Shown: piece by piece, positions 35,464 through 44,376 of the stretch
How the letters are laid out: each line of letters begins with the position of its first letter
Numbering within the stretch: the first letter of the stretch is position 1
Origin: CBFIDE01 sp965661265
GTDB lineage: Bacteria > Bacteroidota > Bacteroidia > Flavobacteriales > Schleiferiaceae
Assembly (NCBI GenBank): GCA_965661265.1
Contig: CBFIDE010000004.1
Coordinates: 1-64,000 of the forward strand
DNA: 64,000 bases
Direction of reading: 5' to 3'
Translations under genes and position numbers: made by a program
Notes under the pieces: model-generated
Told to the model about the DNA's origin: nothing
Database searches by the model: none
Seen by the model: only the letters and a program-made list of their open reading frames with translations

Positions 35464-35485
35464 GAGCGGGGCGAAATTAAATAAA

Positions 35486-37984
35486 TTAAAATTGTTGTCC
35501 AATAATAAAGTGCGTCTGCCAATCACCAATTCTTCTTGTTCCAGGAATTTCATCAAAACCATAACCAACATCAAAACCTAAAAGTCCAAACATCGGCATG
35601 AATATTCTGATACCAAATCCGGCAGATCTTTTCAGGTCAAAAGGTTGGTAGCTATCAAAATCAGAGAAAGTATTACCACCCTCTAAGAAACTTAACATAA
35701 ATATCTGTGCACTTGGGTTCTCAGTGAGCAGATACCTCAATTCTAAAGTAAACTTATTATAAATTGGAGCTCCCAAACCTGCATTTTGCGAACTTTCAGG
35801 AACAATACTATTATTAGGATAACCTCTTAATCCAACAATTTCTCTACCGTCTAAAACAAAGTTCTGAAGACCATCACCACCTAAGAAAAATCTTTCAAAG
35901 GGAGGCAAGCCTACTTCGCTATTATAAACTCCTAGGTAACCAAATTCACCAGCAGCCTTAATTACCATTTTAGGTAAAATCTCAGTAAACCATGCACCAT
36001 TAACTTTCCATTTATAATACTCTAAATATCTGTATCTATCTTCAATATCAATGGTTGTATAGTCCTTTCCATTTAATAAAGAATAAGGAGGTGTAACCTC
36101 AAGAGTGACATTAAATAATGAACCTTTTCTTGGGTAAATAGGGTAGTCTGTAGAGTTTCTTCCCAAAGTTACCTTGTAAGCAATATTGTTAACATTATCA
36201 TCCGTATAGCTGATTCCAGCTAATTGATAATTAAAAAGGTCAAAGCGCTGAAAATCTACAGCTTGATAAAGTGTGAAATAATCATCCGGCTTTTTAAGTC
36301 TTTTACCTAGGCCTAATGTAACACCAGTAATACTTAGTGATTGTCTTCTAATATCACCTCTTGGAAATCCTGTTCTATTCTGTACATTATGATACATAGA
36401 AACAGTAAGAGCATTTGGCTTTTTGCCTCCTAACCACGGCTCTGTAAATGAAGCCGAATAAGATTGAAAAAACAAACCACTACTCTGAGCTCTCAGACTA
36501 ATTGTTTGACCATCACCGGAAGGTAAAGGACTCCAAGTTTTTGGGTTGGTAATGTTCTTTGCAGAGAAATTATTAAAGCTTAAACCTAAGGTTCCTACTA
36601 ATTGATTAGCACCCCATCCTCCTTGAAGTTCTAATTGGCTTGTACTTCTTTCAACTACAACATATTCAATATCTACTGTACCTGTTTCAGCATTTGGCCT
36701 TGGTCTCACGTCTAATGCTGTTGGCTCAAAGTATCCTAATTGCTGCAATTCTCTCATAGACCTTTGGATATCCGATCTTCTAAAAAGTTGCCCAGGTTTA
36801 GTTTTAAGCTCTCTTAAAATTACATGATCATTAGTTCTATCATTACCTTGGATAATAATATTAGAAATTGTTGCTTGTCTTCCTTCTCTTAATCTAATCT
36901 CAATGTCAATTGAATCATTTTCAACCAGAACTTCAACAGGGTTCATGTCAAAAAATAAATAACCATTATCTAGGTAAAGTGAACTTACGTCGCCACCATT
37001 AGGATCTGTAAATAAACGTTCCTGAAGCAAGCTAGCATCATAAACATCACCAGAACGAATATTTAGAACATTATTTAAGATAGCAGAGCTGTACTTTGTA
37101 TTTCCTAACCAAGTAATGTTTCTGAAATAATATTTAATACCCTCATCTACAACAATATCAATTGCTATTCTATCGGAAGAAACTCTCCTAATGGAATCTG
37201 AAATTATTCGAGCATCTCTAAATCCAAGTTGATTGTATTCATCAATAATCAGTTTTTTATCAGTCTCAAAATCCTCTTCAATATACTTAGAAGACTTAAA
37301 AATATTCCAGAGCCTCTTTCGGCTAGTTTCGCTCATTGCTTTGATAAGCTTATTTGAAGGAATACTGGTATTACCTGAAAAATTAATATCACTGATTTTG
37401 ACCTTATTTCCCTGATCAATATTAATTTCAACGATTACAGAATTATTCTCTGTTGTATCCCTCTTTTTAACAACCTCAACCTGGGCGTTCAGATATCCTT
37501 TTTCAATAAAATATCTAAGGGCAATATTCTTAGTATTTACGAGCAAATTTTCAGTAACAATTGTTCCTCTGCTCAGATTTAACTCCTCTCTAAGACTATT
37601 CTTTTTCGATTTTGAAATATTTCCTCTAATTCCATATAAACTAAGCTTAGGTAATTCCGTAAGTCTAATTTCCAGAAATGCCGTATTACCTCTAATTTCA
37701 GTGACAAAAATTCCAATATCATCAAAGATTCTTTGTCGCCATAAATTCTTTATTGCCAGCTTAGTTTCATCTCCTGGGAGTTTGATTTTATCTCCAATAG
37801 TAAGACCTGAGATTAAGGTAATAACCTGGGCATCTAGATTATCAGAGCCACTTACCTGAATTCCTCCAATCTCATATTCACGATCAGCCTTAGCAGTTAA
37901 TTCTGACAGGCTCTTATCCGTAGAAATTTGTGCAGATAGGTTTACAGCACATAAGAGAAATAATAACTTGAATAGTTTACGCAT
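35486..37984 (-). CDS. bamA: outer-membrane protein assembly factor BamA
   Basis: An 832-residue outer-membrane insertase. Signal peptide of about 18 residues (ending VNLSAQ). Five POTRA domains follow (about residues 35-430), recognisable by repeats such as IQVSGSDNLDAQVI, INFSGNTSIPSNKLI, ITWLGNTKYSSAIL and IIIQGNDRTNDHVILRE. The C-terminal Omp85 barrel has the conserved FFLGGDGLQNFVLDG and GLRGYPNN loop region and a final strand WQTHFIIGQQF ending in Phe. It sits between uppS and the two skp-like genes. Confidence 0.97.
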   Translation of the reverse strand: MRKLFKLLFLLCAVNLSAQISTDKSLSELTAKADREYEIGGIQVSGSDNLDAQVITLISGLTIGDKIKLPGDETKLAIKNLWRQRIFDDIGIFVTEIRGNTAFLEIRLTELPKLSLYGIRGNISKSKKNSLREELNLSRGTIVTENLLVNTKNIALRYFIEKGYLNAQVEVVKKRDTTENNSVIVEINIDQGNKVKISDINFSGNTSIPSNKLIKAMSETSRKRLWNIFKSSKYIEEDFETDKKLIIDEYNQLGFRDARIISDSIRRVSSDRIAIDIVVDEGIKYYFRNITWLGNTKYSSAILNNVLNIRSGDVYDASLLQERLFTDPNGGDVSSLYLDNGYLFFDMNPVEVLVENDSIDIEIRLREGRQATISNIIIQGNDRTNDHVILRELKTKPGQLFRRSDIQRSMRELQQLGYFEPTALDVRPRPNAETGTVDIEYVVVERSTSQLELQGGWGANQLVGTLGLSFNNFSAKNITNPKTWSPLPSGDGQTISLRAQSSGLFFQSYSASFTEPWLGGKKPNALTVSMYHNVQNRTGFPRGDIRRQSLSITGVTLGLGKRLKKPDDYFTLYQAVDFQRFDLFNYQLAGISYTDDNVNNIAYKVTLGRNSTDYPIYPRKGSLFNVTLEVTPPYSLLNGKDYTTIDIEDRYRYLEYYKWKVNGAWFTEILPKMVIKAAGEFGYLGVYNSEVGLPPFERFFLGGDGLQNFVLDGREIVGLRGYPNNSIVPESSQNAGLGAPIYNKFTLELRYLLTENPSAQIFMLSFLEGGNTFSDFDSYQPFDLKRSAGFGIRIFMPMFGLLGFDVGYGFDEIPGTRRIGDWQTHFIIGQQF

Positions 37985-37991
37985 CAGGGCT

Positions 37992-38729
37992 TTAAGAGTT
38001 TATTTGCTCACTAGTTTTACCAAAACGTCTTTCTCTATTTTGATAATCGGCAATAGCCATTTCTAAATCTTCTTTCTTAAAATCTGGCCAAAGTTTATCT
38101 GTAAAATACAGCTCCGAATAGGCAATTTGCCAGAGTAAATAATTACTTATTCTATACTCCCCGCTAGTTCTAATTAAAAGATCCGGGTTGGGCATATCAT
38201 GCGTATACAAATGCTTTTCAAAGTTTTCAGAATCTATATCCTCAACTTTTATTTTTCCATCAATAGCTTCCTGGGCCAAAGCCTTAGCAGCTTCAATGAT
38301 TTCTTCTTTACTTCCGTAGCTCAACGCCAAAGTTAAGGTCATATGATCATGGTCTTGAGTCTTTTCCATCACTTCTGTCAATTCTCTTTGACATTTAGAA
38401 GGAAGATCTTCCAATTTACCAATCGCTTTCAATCTGATTTTATTGTTGTTTAAAGTTTTTAATTCTTTCTTTAAACTTGAAACCAATAAAGTCATAAGTG
38501 CGTTTACCTCTGACTTAGGCCTATTCCAGTTTTCGCTACTAAAGGCGTAAACTGTTAGGTACTTCACATTCAATTCTGCGCAGGCAGTAGATATATTTCT
38601 GAGTGCATCAACGCCATTTTCATGACCCATTGCCCTGAAAAAGCCTTTGGATTTTGCCCACCTTCCATTGCCATCCATTATAATGGCTATATGTGTTGGG
38701 ATCCTATTTTTATCTAGTGAATTACCCAT
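37992..38729 (-). CDS. uppS: isoprenyl transferase (undecaprenyl diphosphate synthase)
   Basis: A 245-residue cis-prenyltransferase that makes the C55 lipid carrier for peptidoglycan and O-antigen. The catalytic Asp19 lies in IIMDGNGRWA. Further motifs are YAFSSENWNRP, LALSYGSKEEI and PDLLIRTSGEYRISNYLLWQIAYSE (partly quoted). Complete and of typical length. It lies 2 bp after porG and 7 bp before bamA, in the conserved operon order. Confidence 0.97.
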   Translation of the reverse strand: MGNSLDKNRIPTHIAIIMDGNGRWAKSKGFFRAMGHENGVDALRNISTACAELNVKYLTVYAFSSENWNRPKSEVNALMTLLVSSLKKELKTLNNNKIRLKAIGKLEDLPSKCQRELTEVMEKTQDHDHMTLTLALSYGSKEEIIEAAKALAQEAIDGKIKVEDIDSENFEKHLYTHDMPNPDLLIRTSGEYRISNYLLWQIAYSELYFTDKLWPDFKKEDLEMAIADYQNRERRFGKTSEQINS

Positions 38730-38731
38730 AA

Positions 38732-39553
38732 CTAATTGCCTATAAAGTTAGAGCACTTTTCATAAGCTTCATCAAATTTCACCTGTAATGTTATTCCGGT
38801 GAACATATACCAATCTTTATTGCCTGGATTTCCTCTAAAAAAACCGGTTTTATCAACCTCCAAAGAGCTTCTATCCGCAAGTGCCGCGGCCACCTCCCCA
38901 TGGGCGTTTTCAATAGCAGTGGGGCTTGCATACTGACCACTTACATCATCTAGATAATCTGTATTGGTTGTTCTAGCACTAAACTCTAAGCCTAAAGTCG
39001 TAAATCGCCCTAAGGCAAATTTATAGCCCACTCCCATTAAGAAATAAGAACTCATCAATGGGTAGGGTGCGGGACTATTGAATGTGGAGCCCTGACCTTC
39101 AGTACCTAAAGGCTGCAAATCATAAATTTCTCCTTGATATTCAGCCTGTGGATTAAACCTAAAAATACCTACTCCTGCTAGTAAGTATGGTGTGTGGTTT
39201 TTCTTAGTCCCCGGCTCGTATTCAAAAAAGTTGAACTCCAATAAAGCATTGAATTCCAATATATTAGACTGAAAACTTAGATTTCTTGCCTCTCTTCCAA
39301 CTAAGTTAGATAAACTGTCTGCACCCGCTATCTTAGCATAGTTAGCGCCTGCTCTAATGGCGTAGTGTCTGTTGAAGTTGTATTTATAAAACATACCAAA
39401 GGCATATCCATTGGGTAGTTGTGGGCCATAGTTGCCGACATCTCCAATAAAATTGCTTCCTCCTCCAAATACCCCAATCTCAGAATACTGAGCGGCTAAT
39501 GGTAGCGAAAGAGAAAAACATAATATTTTGATTATGAGTAGTTTGACCTTCAT
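38732..39553 (-). CDS. porG: DUF6089 outer-membrane protein, PorG-like T9SS component
   Basis: A 273-residue beta-barrel protein with signal peptide (ending LPLAAQ). The mature part starts YSEIGVFGGGSNFIGDVGNYG and continues with alternating amphipathic strands. FYKYNFNRHYAIRAGANYAKIAG and FLMGVGYKFALGRFTTLGLEFSART are typical. The family includes P. gingivalis PorG (PG0189), which sits directly upstream of uppS-bamA-ompH and binds the PorK/PorN ring. The same gene order here supports that assignment. It would anchor the GldK/GldN ring (encoded at 19-23.6 kb) to the outer membrane. Confidence 0.8.
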   Translation of the reverse strand: MKVKLLIIKILCFSLSLPLAAQYSEIGVFGGGSNFIGDVGNYGPQLPNGYAFGMFYKYNFNRHYAIRAGANYAKIAGADSLSNLVGREARNLSFQSNILEFNALLEFNFFEYEPGTKKNHTPYLLAGVGIFRFNPQAEYQGEIYDLQPLGTEGQGSTFNSPAPYPLMSSYFLMGVGYKFALGRFTTLGLEFSARTTNTDYLDDVSGQYASPTAIENAHGEVAAALADRSSLEVDKTGFFRGNPGNKDWYMFTGITLQVKFDEAYEKCSNFIGN

Positions 39554-39611
39554 TATTCTAAAACGAGCGCAAATATAACCAAACGGGACTGCCTACGGAA
39601 ATTGCATCCAA

Positions 39612-40490
39612 TCAATTTCTCTTGTCAAGACCCCACAGCAGCTTATTTCGTAATGTGGAAGTAAAACTTTGCGCCTCGGTTTCTATCATTTTAATTTTAA
39701 AGTTCTCTAGTTTCAGTTCTATTTCAGAACCAGCATCTAAGGTGTAAATTCTTGAATCTAATGAAACCAAAAATTGAGGTTCCCTTCCTTCTACTTTCAA
39801 TCTCAGTTTGTAGCTATTGGGAATAACGAAGGGTCTAACGTTTAGATTGTGCGGTGCTATAGGAGTTATCACAAAATTTTGAGAGCCTGGCATTATAATC
39901 GGGCCACCGCAACTTAAAGAATAACCAGTTGAGCCAGTTGGAGTAGCAACTATAAGTCCGTCAGCCCAGTAACTATTTAGGAATTCATCATTAATCCATA
40001 CCTTAACAGTAACCATGGCAGTAGTATCTTTTCTACTTACCGTGATTTCATTCATGGCAAAATTTAGATCCAAATCCATTTGATCAGAATCCACTCTAAT
40101 TAAATTCCTTTCATCAATAACATAGGCCTTTGATTTCAAAGCGCGCATTGCATTTCTGATATTCTCTTTACTAACGTTGGCTAAAAAGCCTAATCGACCC
40201 GTATTTATTCCTAAAATAGGGATCCCTGAATCTCTAACAAGAGTGACCGCATCTAGTATTGTTCCATCACCACCAATGGTAACAAGGTAGTCTGGCTTAA
40301 ATTCAATTAAAGTTTGGTGATCTTCAAAAGTTTGATAATTGATTTCAATATTGCACTTCTCCTTAATGAAAGTATCAAGTGAATTAAAGACAATCACCTG
40401 AGCATTCACATCAATTAATTCTTGATGAAACCCTTCTATAAACGGCCTGGATTCTTCAGTAATGCTTTTACCATAAACGGCTACCTTCAT
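39612..40490 (-). CDS. nadK: NAD kinase
   Basis: A 292-residue enzyme phosphorylating NAD to NADP. The GGDG motif is at 73-76 (VTIGGDGTILDAV), followed by GINTGRLGFLAN, the NE/D motif in FAMNEITVSRKD and the glycine-rich ATPTGSTGYSLSCGGP. Length typical. It starts 3 bp after the CBS gene in a leftward operon. The 58 bp before porG show no terminator. Confidence 0.97.
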   Translation of the reverse strand: MKVAVYGKSITEESRPFIEGFHQELIDVNAQVIVFNSLDTFIKEKCNIEINYQTFEDHQTLIEFKPDYLVTIGGDGTILDAVTLVRDSGIPILGINTGRLGFLANVSKENIRNAMRALKSKAYVIDERNLIRVDSDQMDLDLNFAMNEITVSRKDTTAMVTVKVWINDEFLNSYWADGLIVATPTGSTGYSLSCGGPIIMPGSQNFVITPIAPHNLNVRPFVIPNSYKLRLKVEGREPQFLVSLDSRIYTLDAGSEIELKLENFKIKMIETEAQSFTSTLRNKLLWGLDKRN

Positions 40491-40493
40491 GAC

Positions 40494-41159
40494 TTATAAG
40501 TTCAAATATTTCATGAGAGATTCATATCTATCAGTATAATTATCATTGAACAATGATTGATGATAGACCTCCTTTATGATATAATTATAGCGCTCAAAAG
40601 ACTTAATTATTCTGCTGATATCTTCAAGATTAATTTTCAAAGCCAAACAAATATGCTGAGCTTGATTTGACTCATATAAGTGAAAACCAATAATGCGTGC
40701 ATCATCTGATTCAACAATTTGAGCAATTTGAGAAAGCTGATAGTCTCTATTTGGAATTTCAAGAACTATGACACTGCCTTTTTCCACAAATGTCATTTGC
40801 AAACCTAAATCCTGAATTAATTCTAAAGGAGAAATATAACCTTGATAATCCTCCTTTACGTCTACAATAGGCAATAAAGAAAGATTCCCTTCTCCTATTA
40901 TTCGAATTGCTTCAAATAAATTAGCCTCAATTGGAGCATGATACATTTTCAGAAATCGAATGTGTTTGCTCAATGAGTCCTCTTCATTTTCCGCCTCCAA
41001 AAGATCATCCTCTCCCACTAAACCTAGGTACTTACATTCGTCATCCACAACAGGTAGATGCGAGTATTTCAACTCTTCCATCAAGTCTAAAATATCAACT
41101 ATTTTCTGACTTAATTTGAGCGGTTTAATATCTCTTAAAAGATGTTCGCTTACATTCAT
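40494..41159 (-). CDS. CBS-domain protein
   Basis: A 221-residue cytoplasmic protein. Two CBS motifs cover residues 1-120 (YSHLPVVDDECKYLGLVGEDDLL and LSLLPIVDVKEDYQGYISPLELI, quoted as landmarks). An ACT-like region follows at about 130-200 (GSVIVLEIPNRDYQLSQIAQI). CBS pairs bind adenosyl nucleotides, so it may sense the nucleotide pool upstream of nadK. It is first in the operon leading through bamA. A perfect -7 box ends 7 bp before its ATG. Confidence 0.88.
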   Translation of the reverse strand: MNVSEHLLRDIKPLKLSQKIVDILDLMEELKYSHLPVVDDECKYLGLVGEDDLLEAENEEDSLSKHIRFLKMYHAPIEANLFEAIRIIGEGNLSLLPIVDVKEDYQGYISPLELIQDLGLQMTFVEKGSVIVLEIPNRDYQLSQIAQIVESDDARIIGFHLYESNQAQHICLALKINLEDISRIIKSFERYNYIIKEVYHQSLFNDNYTDRYESLMKYLNL

Positions 41160-41166
41160 TTAAAAG

Positions 41167-41174
41167 CAAACTTA
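41167..41174 (-). promoter_or_regulatory. -7 promoter box of the CBS-nadK-bamA operon
   Basis: The minus strand reads TAAGTTTG, a perfect TAnnTTTG match ending 7 bp before ATG 41159, implying a leader of at most a few bases. It faces the pdxJ promoter only 6 bp away. Confidence 0.65.
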
Positions 41175-41180
41175 AGATTT

Positions 41181-41188
41181 TATCTTTG
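41181..41188 (+). promoter_or_regulatory. -7 promoter box for pdxJ
   Basis: TATCTTTG, a perfect TAnnTTTG match, ends 4 bp before ATG 41193. The transcript start should fall at or next to the A of the ATG, so pdxJ mRNA is probably leaderless. Confidence 0.65.
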
Positions 41189-41192
41189 CCCC

Positions 41193-41927
41193 ATGACAAG
41201 ATTAAGTGTGAATATCAACAAAATTGCGACCCTTAGAAATGCAAGGGGTGGCAATGTGCCAGATTTACTGAAGGTAAGTGCTGATTGTGAGGCTTTTGGA
41301 GCTCAAGGAATAACTGTTCATCCCAGACCAGACGAACGTCATATTAGATATCAGGATGTACGAGATTTAAGCAAAATAGTAAGCACAGAATTCAATGTTG
41401 AAGGTTATCCGAACAAGGAATTTATAGATCTAGTTTTAGAAACTAAACCTGCACAGGTAACTCTTGTTCCAGACCCTCCTCATGTTCTTACTTCAAATGC
41501 GGGTTGGGACACTCTTGAAAACCATAGCTTTTTAAAGGATGCTATTGCTGAATTTAAGAAGGCTGAAATCAGGGTTTCTCTTTTTATAGAATGTAATGTA
41601 GATTTCATTGAAGGTGCTGCCAAATTAGAGGCGGATCGTATTGAGCTTTATACTGAAGACTTTGCAAGAGGCTACTTAAAAGATCCTGAAAATGCCGTTG
41701 CACCCTATGTATACTCCGCTGAAATTGCTCATCAGTTAGGATTAGGAATTAATGCCGGACATGACCTCAGCCTTGATAACCTTCATTTTTTTGCCTCAAG
41801 AATTCCTAATTTGAGCGAAGTTAGTATTGGACATGCCTTAATTTCAGATGCCTTATATTTAGGACTGGAGAATACCGTTCAATTATATAGAAGGAAATTA
41901 GAATTAGCAATTAGTGATCCAGCCTAA
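41193..41927 (+). CDS. pdxJ: pyridoxine 5'-phosphate synthase
   Basis: A 244-residue enzyme that condenses 1-deoxyxylulose 5-phosphate with 3-amino-2-oxopropyl phosphate in vitamin B6 synthesis. I start at ATG 41193 (MTRLSVNINKIATLRNARGG), the family N-terminus. Signature stretches are GITVHPRPDERHIRYQDV, QVTLVPDPP and GINAGHDLSLDNL with GHALISDALYLG at the end. It overlaps the next gene by 14 bp. Confidence 0.97.
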   Translation: MTRLSVNINKIATLRNARGGNVPDLLKVSADCEAFGAQGITVHPRPDERHIRYQDVRDLSKIVSTEFNVEGYPNKEFIDLVLETKPAQVTLVPDPPHVLTSNAGWDTLENHSFLKDAIAEFKKAEIRVSLFIECNVDFIEGAAKLEADRIELYTEDFARGYLKDPENAVAPYVYSAEIAHQLGLGINAGHDLSLDNLHFFASRIPNLSEVSIGHALISDALYLGLENTVQLYRRKLELAISDPA

Positions 41928-42819
41928 GAATTTAAAAAAGGGAGATAAAGTTGGAATAGTTTCTACGGCAAGAAAAATCAGCCAACAAGAGCTAGAACCT
42001 GCTATTCTTCTTTTGGAATCTTGGGGATTAAAAGTAGAACTAGGTCCGCACCTATTTTTTGAGAGCCATCAATTTGCTGGCACGGATGAACAAAGGCTTG
42101 CCGATCTGCAAAACTTCATGGATGACTCTGATATTAAGGCAATTCTATGCGCAAGAGGAGGCTATGGAACAGTCCGAATTATAGATGAACTGAACTTCTT
42201 GGCTTTTCAAAACCAACCTAAATGGATTGCTGGGTATTCAGACGTAACGGTACTTCTGAATACACTTTACAATAAAGGATTTGAAAGCTTACATTCTAGT
42301 ATGCCCATTAGTTTCCCAACTAATACAGAGGACGCCCTAAACAGCCTCAAAAAAGCTCTTTTTGGTGAGAGCCTTGATTATAAGATCCCATCACATCCTT
42401 TAAACAGAAGCGGTAAGGCTCAAGGCCGATTAAATGGTGGAAACTTGAGCATGCTCTATAGCCAAACTGGTTCTCCATCTGCTTTAAAATTGAATAATGA
42501 CATTCTCTTTATTGAGGATCTTGATGAGTATCTCTACCATATAGACCGTATGCTCAGAAATCTAAAAAGGAATGGCTACTTCAATAGCATTAACGGATTG
42601 ATTGTAGGTGGCATGAGTGATATGAATGATAATTCTATTCCGTTTGGTTCAAATGCTGAAGAAATCATTAGGGAAATTGTAGAGCCTTATAATTTTCCTG
42701 TGGCTTTCGGATTTCCAGCCGGTCATTTAGACAATAATTGCACACTCGTTTTTGGAAGACCCTCAAGATTAGATGTATCTTCAGAGGTAAGTCTAAAAAT
42801 AGATAATGGCAAAACATAA
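41914..42819 (+). CDS. LD-carboxypeptidase, peptidase family S66
   Basis: A 301-residue serine peptidase of the LdcA/MccF family that removes the terminal D-Ala from murein tetrapeptides in recycling. The start is GTG 41914, overlapping pdxJ by 14 bp. Landmarks are GDKVGIVSTARKIS, CARGGYGTVRIID and the nucleophile serine in IAGYSDVTVLL (near residue 110). Glu in RLNGGNLSM and FIEDLDEYLY regions and His in GFPAGHLDNN complete the triad. It overlaps yraN by 14 bp. Confidence 0.93.
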   Translation: MIQPKNLKKGDKVGIVSTARKISQQELEPAILLLESWGLKVELGPHLFFESHQFAGTDEQRLADLQNFMDDSDIKAILCARGGYGTVRIIDELNFLAFQNQPKWIAGYSDVTVLLNTLYNKGFESLHSSMPISFPTNTEDALNSLKKALFGESLDYKIPSHPLNRSGKAQGRLNGGNLSMLYSQTGSPSALKLNNDILFIEDLDEYLYHIDRMLRNLKRNGYFNSINGLIVGGMSDMNDNSIPFGSNAEEIIREIVEPYNFPVAFGFPAGHLDNNCTLVFGRPSRLDVSSEVSLKIDNGKT

Positions 42820-43159
42820 TGAAACAGGAAAAACAGGCGAAAAAAAAGCTGTTGAACTCCTAAAAAAGAAAGGCTACAAGATAATTTCAACCAATTGGCG
42901 CTATAAGCATCTAGAGATTGACATCATTGCAGAGCATGAAGACTATCTAGCAATAGTTGAAGTTAAGACAAGAAGTAGATTGGACTTTGGTCAGCCAGAA
43001 TCCTTTGTAAGTAAGGCAAAGCAGCAGAAACTCATAAAAGCTGCTGATTATTACGGACATACTTATTCCATAAAAAAAGACATTCTTTTTGATATTATCG
43101 CCGTAAAAATGAAACCCAAAATTGAAATAAAACATATTGTCAATGCCTTCTATCCATGA
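42806..43159 (+). CDS. yraN: YraN family protein (UPF0102)
   Basis: A 117-residue protein with a predicted endonuclease-like fold. The Holliday-resolvase-like catalytic pattern is visible as EIDIIAEHEDYLAIVEVKTR, with Asp, Glu and Lys in the expected order. The opening TGKTGEKKAVELLKKKGYKII and the later VSKAKQQKLIKAADYY are typical. Function is uncertain; genetic links to DNA processing are known only loosely. It ends 34 bp before the pseudouridine synthase gene, which has its own -7 box. Confidence 0.93.
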   Translation: MAKHNETGKTGEKKAVELLKKKGYKIISTNWRYKHLEIDIIAEHEDYLAIVEVKTRSRLDFGQPESFVSKAKQQKLIKAADYYGHTYSIKKDILFDIIAVKMKPKIEIKHIVNAFYP

Positions 43160-43172
43160 CACCCACTTTTTG

Positions 43173-43180
43173 TAATTTTG
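43173..43180 (+). promoter_or_regulatory. -7 promoter box for the pseudouridine synthase gene
   Basis: TAATTTTG is a perfect TAnnTTTG match ending 13 bp before ATG 43194. No convincing -33 was found. Confidence 0.55.
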
Positions 43181-43193
43181 CAAAAAATAAATT

Positions 43194-44297
43194 ATGGGCA
43201 CAGATAGAAGGCCATCTAATTCAGGGGGAAGAAGAAACGGGGGAAAGTCAAATTTCAAAAAGACAAATTCTAGTGGCCGTTCTAATTCTTCAAGACCATC
43301 TTTTGGGGATGGAAAAAGGGATTCAAACAGAGAAGGTTTCAAACCAAGATTCAGCAGAGAAGACAGTAAATCGTCTGACATTAGAAGTTCAGAAAGAGGC
43401 GGAAACAGAAGAGATACAAACAAACCATCTTCTAGACCTTTTGATGGCCCAAAAACAGGTGAAGGTTCCAAGAGCGGTGATTTTAAAGGCTCATTCAAAA
43501 GAGATGAACGCTCAGGCTATAGAAAAGCTGAAGAACCAAAAAGAAGATTCAACAAAAGAGCGGCACAAGCCAGAGATGGCGCGAGCGCCGAAACAAGGCT
43601 AAATAAATATATTTCTAACGCTGGTATTTCATCCAGAAGAGAAGCAGATAATCTTATTAAAACAGGAGTGGTAACCGTTAACGGAGAAGCTGTTGTTGAA
43701 ATGGGGTATAAAGTCAAGAAGGGGGATATTGTAAGATTCAACGGAGAAACTATTCGTTCTGAACAAAAGGTTTACTACATCCTGAATAAACCAAAAGGAT
43801 TTATTACTACTACGGATGATCCAAAGGCTCGTAAAACAGTTATGGAATTAATGAAAGGGACTGGTAAGGAAAGAATATACCCAGTAGGAAGATTAGATAG
43901 AAAGACTACGGGCGTTTTAATGTTTACGAATGATGGTGATATGGCAAAAAAGCTCACACACCCTTCTCATGGTGCAAGAAAAATCTATGAAGTTTCTCTA
44001 GATAAGAACTTGAGTGGCGGTGATTTTGCTAAGATTTTAGACGGCCTAACTTTAGAGGATGGCCCCGTAAAGGTTGATGAAATGGCTTATATAGAAGGAA
44101 AGTCTAAAAATAATATTGGCCTAGTTATAAGCAGTGGTAGAAATAGAATTGTAAGAAGAATATTTGAAAGTCTTGATTATGAGGTTACCAAACTAGATAG
44201 AGTTCTATTTGCGGGCTTAACCAAGAAAACACTACCAAGAGGTCATTATAGAAAACTGACAGAAAAGGAAGTTGAAATGCTGATGCAGGTAAAATAA
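43194..44297 (+). CDS. RluB/RsuA-family rRNA pseudouridine synthase with basic low-complexity N-terminus
   Basis: A 367-residue enzyme isomerising a uridine in ribosomal RNA. The catalytic part is complete. An S4 RNA-binding domain covers about 133-190 (LNKYISNAGISSRREADNLI), then YYILNKPKGFITT. The catalytic Asp235 lies in VGRLDRKTTGVLMFTNDGD, followed by SSGRNRIVRRIFESL. The first 125 residues are unusual: a Ser/Arg/Gly/Lys-rich disordered tail with few hydrophobics, like those of DEAD-box helicases. Such tails occur on Bacteroidota RluB-like proteins. A different frame is also open across the tail, an artefact of its composition. Confidence 0.93.
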   Translation: MGTDRRPSNSGGRRNGGKSNFKKTNSSGRSNSSRPSFGDGKRDSNREGFKPRFSREDSKSSDIRSSERGGNRRDTNKPSSRPFDGPKTGEGSKSGDFKGSFKRDERSGYRKAEEPKRRFNKRAAQARDGASAETRLNKYISNAGISSRREADNLIKTGVVTVNGEAVVEMGYKVKKGDIVRFNGETIRSEQKVYYILNKPKGFITTTDDPKARKTVMELMKGTGKERIYPVGRLDRKTTGVLMFTNDGDMAKKLTHPSHGARKIYEVSLDKNLSGGDFAKILDGLTLEDGPVKVDEMAYIEGKSKNNIGLVISSGRNRIVRRIFESLDYEVTKLDRVLFAGLTKKTLPRGHYRKLTEKEVEMLMQVK

Positions 44298-44331
44298 ACC
44301 CGATGTCATTTTTACTTGTGCATATAAATTA

Positions 44332-44365
44332 AAAGCTCTCTTCTAATCAATGAGGGCTTTTTTTT
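44332..44365 (+). terminator. rho-independent terminator after the pseudouridine synthase gene
   Basis: AAAGCTCTC pairs with GAGGGCTTT (one T-G pair) around an 11-nt loop, followed by eight T. It starts 34 bp after the stop. The -7 box of the next gene begins 11 bp later. Confidence 0.88.
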
Positions 44366-44376
44366 AATTTCGATTA

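Noticed and set aside
35464..35574. N-terminal extension of the second OmpH protein into bamA.
   Set aside because: The signal peptide starts at 35463; the upstream part only reads across the bamA end.
42947..43498. A minus-strand frame of 183 codons opposite yraN and the pseudouridine synthase.
   Set aside because: It covers two well-supported genes and gives a Leu/Pro/Ser-rich product expected from antisense of low-complexity DNA.
43156..43602. A long frame overlapping the pseudouridine synthase N-terminus.
   Set aside because: It lies entirely over the low-complexity region of the real gene and its product has no recognisable domain; a by-product of composition.
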